Origin: UBA5543 sp964464965 | GTDB taxonomy: Bacteria > Bacteroidota > Bacteroidia > Chitinophagales > Chitinophagaceae | Assembly: GCA_964464965.1 (NCBI GenBank) | Contig: CAYXHM010000004.1 | Coordinates: 248,001-312,000, forward strand | Reading direction: 5' to 3' | DNA length: 64,000 nucleotides | Part shown: positions 61,105 through 64,000 of the stretch, piece after piece | Numbering within the stretch: position 1 is the stretch's first letter | Layout: the number at the start of each line of letters is the position of its first letter | The notes under the pieces: model-generated | What the model was told of the DNA's origin: nothing | What the model saw: the letters and a program-made list of their open reading frames with translations, nothing else | The model's database searches: none | Program-made: the position numbers and the translations under genes

Positions 61105-62136
61105 TTATTTGCCATGTTCCCAGCCCTGCGCCACTAAAGGGTACACGTTGCCACCTTTGGTATGCAACTTCATACCTTCTTCTGCAGTAGTCATATAACC
61201 GATTATATGTATGCCTGCCCTCCCGTTTATCTTTTCATAATCTGCCTGAGAAATAGTAAAAAGCAATTCATAATCTTCGCCGCCATTAAGCGCGCACATG
61301 GTAGGGTCTATCTGGAAATCATAGGCTAATTCCCTACTTTCATCATGAATAGGTATCTTCTCTTCATACACTACACAACCCAGTTTGCTTTGCGTGCATA
61401 TATGCATTATTTCAGAACTCAACCCATCGCTCACATCTATCATGGCTGTAGGCATAATATCCTGCTCCTGCAGCAAAGTAACTATGTCAGTACGTGCTTC
61501 AGGCTTCAGTAAACGGCCTACATTGTAAACTTTCCCCTGCAAGTCGGGCTGTACGCCGGGGCTTTCTATAAATATCCTTTTTTCTCTTTCCAGCAATTGC
61601 AAGCCCAAATAGGCTGCTCCAAGAGTACCTGTAACACAAAGCAAATCGCCATTATGCGCACCTGAGCGGGTGATATACTTATCGGGTGCTACCTCGCCTA
61701 TGGCAGTTACACTTATCACGAAACCCTTATCAGAAGATGTTGTATCGCCCCCTACCAGGTCAACATTATAATGTTCACATGCAGCATACACACCTTCATA
61801 AAATTCTGCTATTGCCTCTACAGAAAACCGGTTGGATATACCGATGCTCATAGTAATATGGGTAGGCGTTGCGCACATTGCACAGATGTCAGACAGATTC
61901 ACCACCACAGCCTTATATCCTAAATGTTTTAACGGAGTGTACATCAGGTCAAAATGTATCCCCTCTATCAACATATCTGTACTGATGACAGTTTGTTTGC
62001 CAAACTGGTCAATAACTGCAGCATCGTCCCCTACTGATAATAATGTACCAGCATTGCGGGTTTCATTATTTAAGGTAAGATGGTTTATTAATCCAAACTC
62101 ACCGAGAGCGCTGATTTCCGTTCTTTGTTCCTCCAT
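61105..62136 (-). CDS. thiL: thiamine-monophosphate kinase
   Basis: 343 aa. ThiL phosphorylates thiamine phosphate to the diphosphate cofactor. Motifs of the PurM superfamily: LLSVGDDAAVI, VISTDMLIEGIHFDLMYTP, VVNLSDICAMCATP, LVGGDTTSSDKGFVISVTAI and MIDVSDGLSSEIMHI. Last gene of a minus-strand operon with the phosphatase (4 nt upstream) and the TolC-like gene. No thiamine riboswitch was seen in front of the operon within the window. Confidence 0.94.
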   Translation of the reverse strand: MEEQRTEISALGEFGLINHLTLNNETRNAGTLLSVGDDAAVIDQFGKQTVISTDMLIEGIHFDLMYTPLKHLGYKAVVVNLSDICAMCATPTHITMSIGISNRFSVEAIAEFYEGVYAACEHYNVDLVGGDTTSSDKGFVISVTAIGEVAPDKYITRSGAHNGDLLCVTGTLGAAYLGLQLLEREKRIFIESPGVQPDLQGKVYNVGRLLKPEARTDIVTLLQEQDIMPTAMIDVSDGLSSEIMHICTQSKLGCVVYEEKIPIHDESRELAYDFQIDPTMCALNGGEDYELLFTISQADYEKINGRAGIHIIGYMTTAEEGMKLHTKGGNVYPLVAQGWEHGK

Positions 62137-62140
62137 AATA

Positions 62141-62923
62141 CTAAATATTACTCCTTATAAGTTTCAACATATCGTCGTGAATCAATCCGTTTGTGGCCAG
62201 GGTTTCCTTGTCTTCTACATTATAGGCATCGCCATCAAAATTAGTTATTTTACCCCCTGCTTCTTCTACTATCAGGTAGCCTGCTGCTATATCCCACGGA
62301 TTGAGATTATATTCCCAGAAACCATCAAAACGCCCACAAGCAACCCAGCATAAATCTATGGCCGCTGAACCTAACCTTCTTACAGGTAGCCCCTCCATTA
62401 TAAAGCGTTCAAACACTTTTATAGGGTGAACATAAGATTTAGGCCATTTGTAGGGAAAACCAGTAACCAGGCACGCTGTTTTAAAATCTGTTTTTTTCGA
62501 AACAGATATTTTTACGTCATTCAGATAGGCTCCCTTTCCTCTTTCAGCAAAAAACAATTCTTTCATAACAGGGTTAAACACAGCCCCCAGTATCATTTGT
62601 CCTTTATGCCTTATACCAATGCTTACACAGCATATAGGTATGCCATGCGCAAAGTTTACAGTGCCGTCTATCGGGTCTATTATCCATTCATAATCAGAGT
62701 CTTGCATCAACTCTCCTATTTCTTCACTTATGATGCTATGTGTAGGGAAGTATATTCTGATAATATCTATAATAACCTTTTCAGCATGTTTATCAACCTC
62801 TGTTACCAGGTCATTCACAGTGCTTTTATTCTCAATAATAAAAGCACCTTGGAAGTATTGTGCAATTACAGCACCTGCAGCTTTGGTGGCCTTGAGTAAA
62901 ACGTCCCTTATCTCAGTGTTCAT
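62141..62923 (-). CDS. suhB: inositol monophosphatase family protein
   Basis: 260 aa. IMPase fold: the metal-binding motif EEIGELM-type site is followed by WIIDPIDGTVNFAHGIP, and the second signature is NPWDIAAGYLIVEEAGG. It could be a true inositol phosphatase, a histidinol phosphatase, or a SuhB-like factor; the choice is not made by the sequence. It starts 7 nt after the TolC-like gene on the same strand. Confidence 0.9.
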   Translation of the reverse strand: MNTEIRDVLLKATKAAGAVIAQYFQGAFIIENKSTVNDLVTEVDKHAEKVIIDIIRIYFPTHSIISEEIGELMQDSDYEWIIDPIDGTVNFAHGIPICCVSIGIRHKGQMILGAVFNPVMKELFFAERGKGAYLNDVKISVSKKTDFKTACLVTGFPYKWPKSYVHPIKVFERFIMEGLPVRRLGSAAIDLCWVACGRFDGFWEYNLNPWDIAAGYLIVEEAGGKITNFDGDAYNVEDKETLATNGLIHDDMLKLIRSNI

Positions 62924-62930
62924 TATGAAC

Positions 62931-64000
62931 TTAAAGTTTTATCTCGTTGCCGAGGAAATAATCAATAACCTTGATCTTAAAAATCAGGTCGTATTTAGAG
63001 CTGGCAAGTGTAGCTTCTGCCTTATACCAGTTATTTTGTATTACAAGGTATTCCACTGTATTGGTAAGGCCCAGGTCATTACGCTGCTTTGCAAATTCCT
63101 GTGCACGTTTTGCTGCCTCTGCTGCACGCAGGGCAGCATAATACTTTTGCAGCGCATTACGTGCGTCGTTCTGGGCTTTATATACATCCTGTTTCAACTT
63201 CAATTCAGCCTGCTCCAGATTTAGCTGTTGTGACAGTACATTAATCCGCGCCTGCTTTAATGCTGTTTGTGCCTGCCACCCATTAAACAAAGGTATATTT
63301 ACACCAAGAGATACACTCTGCCTGAAATTATTGTCTAATTGCAAACCCAGTGGTGTAGTAGATGTAGTAAATACTGGTGTTAGCTGATAAACCTGGTACT
63401 GGGTATTTGTAACATTGTCCAATGCAAATACACCAGATGATGGTGTAAATGTTGTCCCGGTTACATCATAGTCTTTATTTAATGTAGAGTAGTTGGTACC
63501 TGCCTGCATGTTGAGCGCCAGTTGTGGAAACAGCCCACCCTTAGCAGCGTCAGCACCCTTTTTTGCAGCCTTTAGCCGCATTTCTGAACTGTATAATGTT
63601 GGTAATACCCTGGATGCTGTAGCATAGATATCTTCAGGCTTCATATATACATTTGAAAAACCTTTCTCTATATCTTCTATAGTGGGAATTGTTACAGTAA
63701 ATGGCTGCGAAAAATCGAGGTTAAGCAAAGCTTTTATATCAAGCAATGCCGCATTCTGTTCAGAAATGGCTCCTATCAGGTTTGCACTGTCGCTGGCAAG
63801 CTGTGCCTGTAGTTGCGCTACATTCAGTTCTGGCACAGAGCCGGCCTCAGCAAAGTTGCTGGTCTGTTCAAGTTGTTCTTTTGAAAGGGCAACCTGTTGT
63901 TCATTAATTTTTACCTGTTCCTCTGCTAATAGCAATCTCAAAAAACCATTTGCAACATTAAGAGATACGTCATTTTGAATTTGTTCATACTCCTTATTGG
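62931..64000 (-). CDS. TolC family outer-membrane efflux protein (5' end cut by window)
   Basis: The C-terminal 356 residues of a TolC-like protein; the frame stays open to the window edge (NKEYEQIQNDVSLNVANGFL precedes the first visible residues), so the start lies beyond 64000. Long coiled-coil helices (EEQVKINEQQVALSKEQLEQ, LKQARINVLSQQLNLEQAEL) alternate with beta-barrel strands such as SVSLGVNIPLFNGWQ, the OEP family pattern. It would be the outer-membrane exit duct of a tripartite efflux or type I secretion system. The rest of the system is probably to the right of the window. Confidence 0.92.
   Translation of the reverse strand, partial: NKEYEQIQNDVSLNVANGFLRLLLAEEQVKINEQQVALSKEQLEQTSNFAEAGSVPELNVAQLQAQLASDSANLIGAISEQNAALLDIKALLNLDFSQPFTVTIPTIEDIEKGFSNVYMKPEDIYATASRVLPTLYSSEMRLKAAKKGADAAKGGLFPQLALNMQAGTNYSTLNKDYDVTGTTFTPSSGVFALDNVTNTQYQVYQLTPVFTTSTTPLGLQLDNNFRQSVSLGVNIPLFNGWQAQTALKQARINVLSQQLNLEQAELKLKQDVYKAQNDARNALQKYYAALRAAEAAKRAQEFAKQRNDLGLTNTVEYLVIQNNWYKAEATLASSKYDLIFKIKVIDYFLGNEIKL

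Overview
The window looks like chromosome from a Bacteroidota species, most likely Chitinophagia/Chitinophagaceae. Evidence: two large surface proteins end in the gliding-motility C-terminal sorting domain used by the type IX secretion system (22379-24076, 55704-57860). Several start sites are preceded by the Bacteroidota -7 element TAnnTTTG, and Shine-Dalgarno sequences are mostly absent. There are many small SC-lipobox lipoproteins and typical phylum families (DUF2807, DUF2141, DUF5522, YkuD_2, FUSC). No rRNA, tRNA, prophage, transposase gene or CRISPR array was seen. The right edge cuts a TolC-family gene.

Left part (1-9.2 kb): an ABC-2 exporter pair, tryptophan 2,3-dioxygenase, an adhesin-like lipoprotein, a tiny Cys-rich lipoprotein, thioredoxin and DNA polymerase III alpha. 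From 9.2 to 10.8 kb lies a non-core island. It holds a 148-bp multi-hairpin MITE-like element, a palindromic GTAGCA repeat family, a REP-like hairpin and one AT-rich orphan membrane gene. From 10.8 to 24.6 kb come a methyltransferase, a DUF4375 protein, a PAS protein with a histidine box but no ATPase, an ABC-F protein with only one intact ATP site, several AT-rich orphan membrane or secreted genes (15.5-17.8 kb), a CPBP protease, a metallo-beta-lactamase-fold protein with an incomplete metal site, MscL and a T9SS cargo.

Middle (24.6-45 kb): fumarase, a di-heme peroxidase, a DASS transporter, a minus-strand valS-orphan-miaE-GNAT run, ExbB/ExbD, recG, a minus-strand TlpA-FUSC-AcpH-serine hydrolase run, an acyl-CoA carboxylase beta subunit and a UbiA-like protein. 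Right part (45-64 kb): a plus-strand unit trmB-DUF5522-alkyltransferase-like-L,D-transpeptidase that converges on a second L,D-transpeptidase; thiolase; a minus-strand lpxK-rnr-polyprenyl synthase-EVE operon; the second T9SS cargo; purM; an outer-membrane-type protein followed by two more tiny Cys-rich lipoproteins; an EGF-like lipoprotein; and a minus-strand tolC-inositol phosphatase-thiL operon.

Most genes are core metabolism or envelope maintenance. The best candidates for undescribed biology are the three-member family of 60-65 residue four-cysteine lipoproteins, the 9.2-10.8 kb repeat island with its orphan gene, the orphan cluster at 15.5-17.8 kb, and the catalytically incomplete members of known families.
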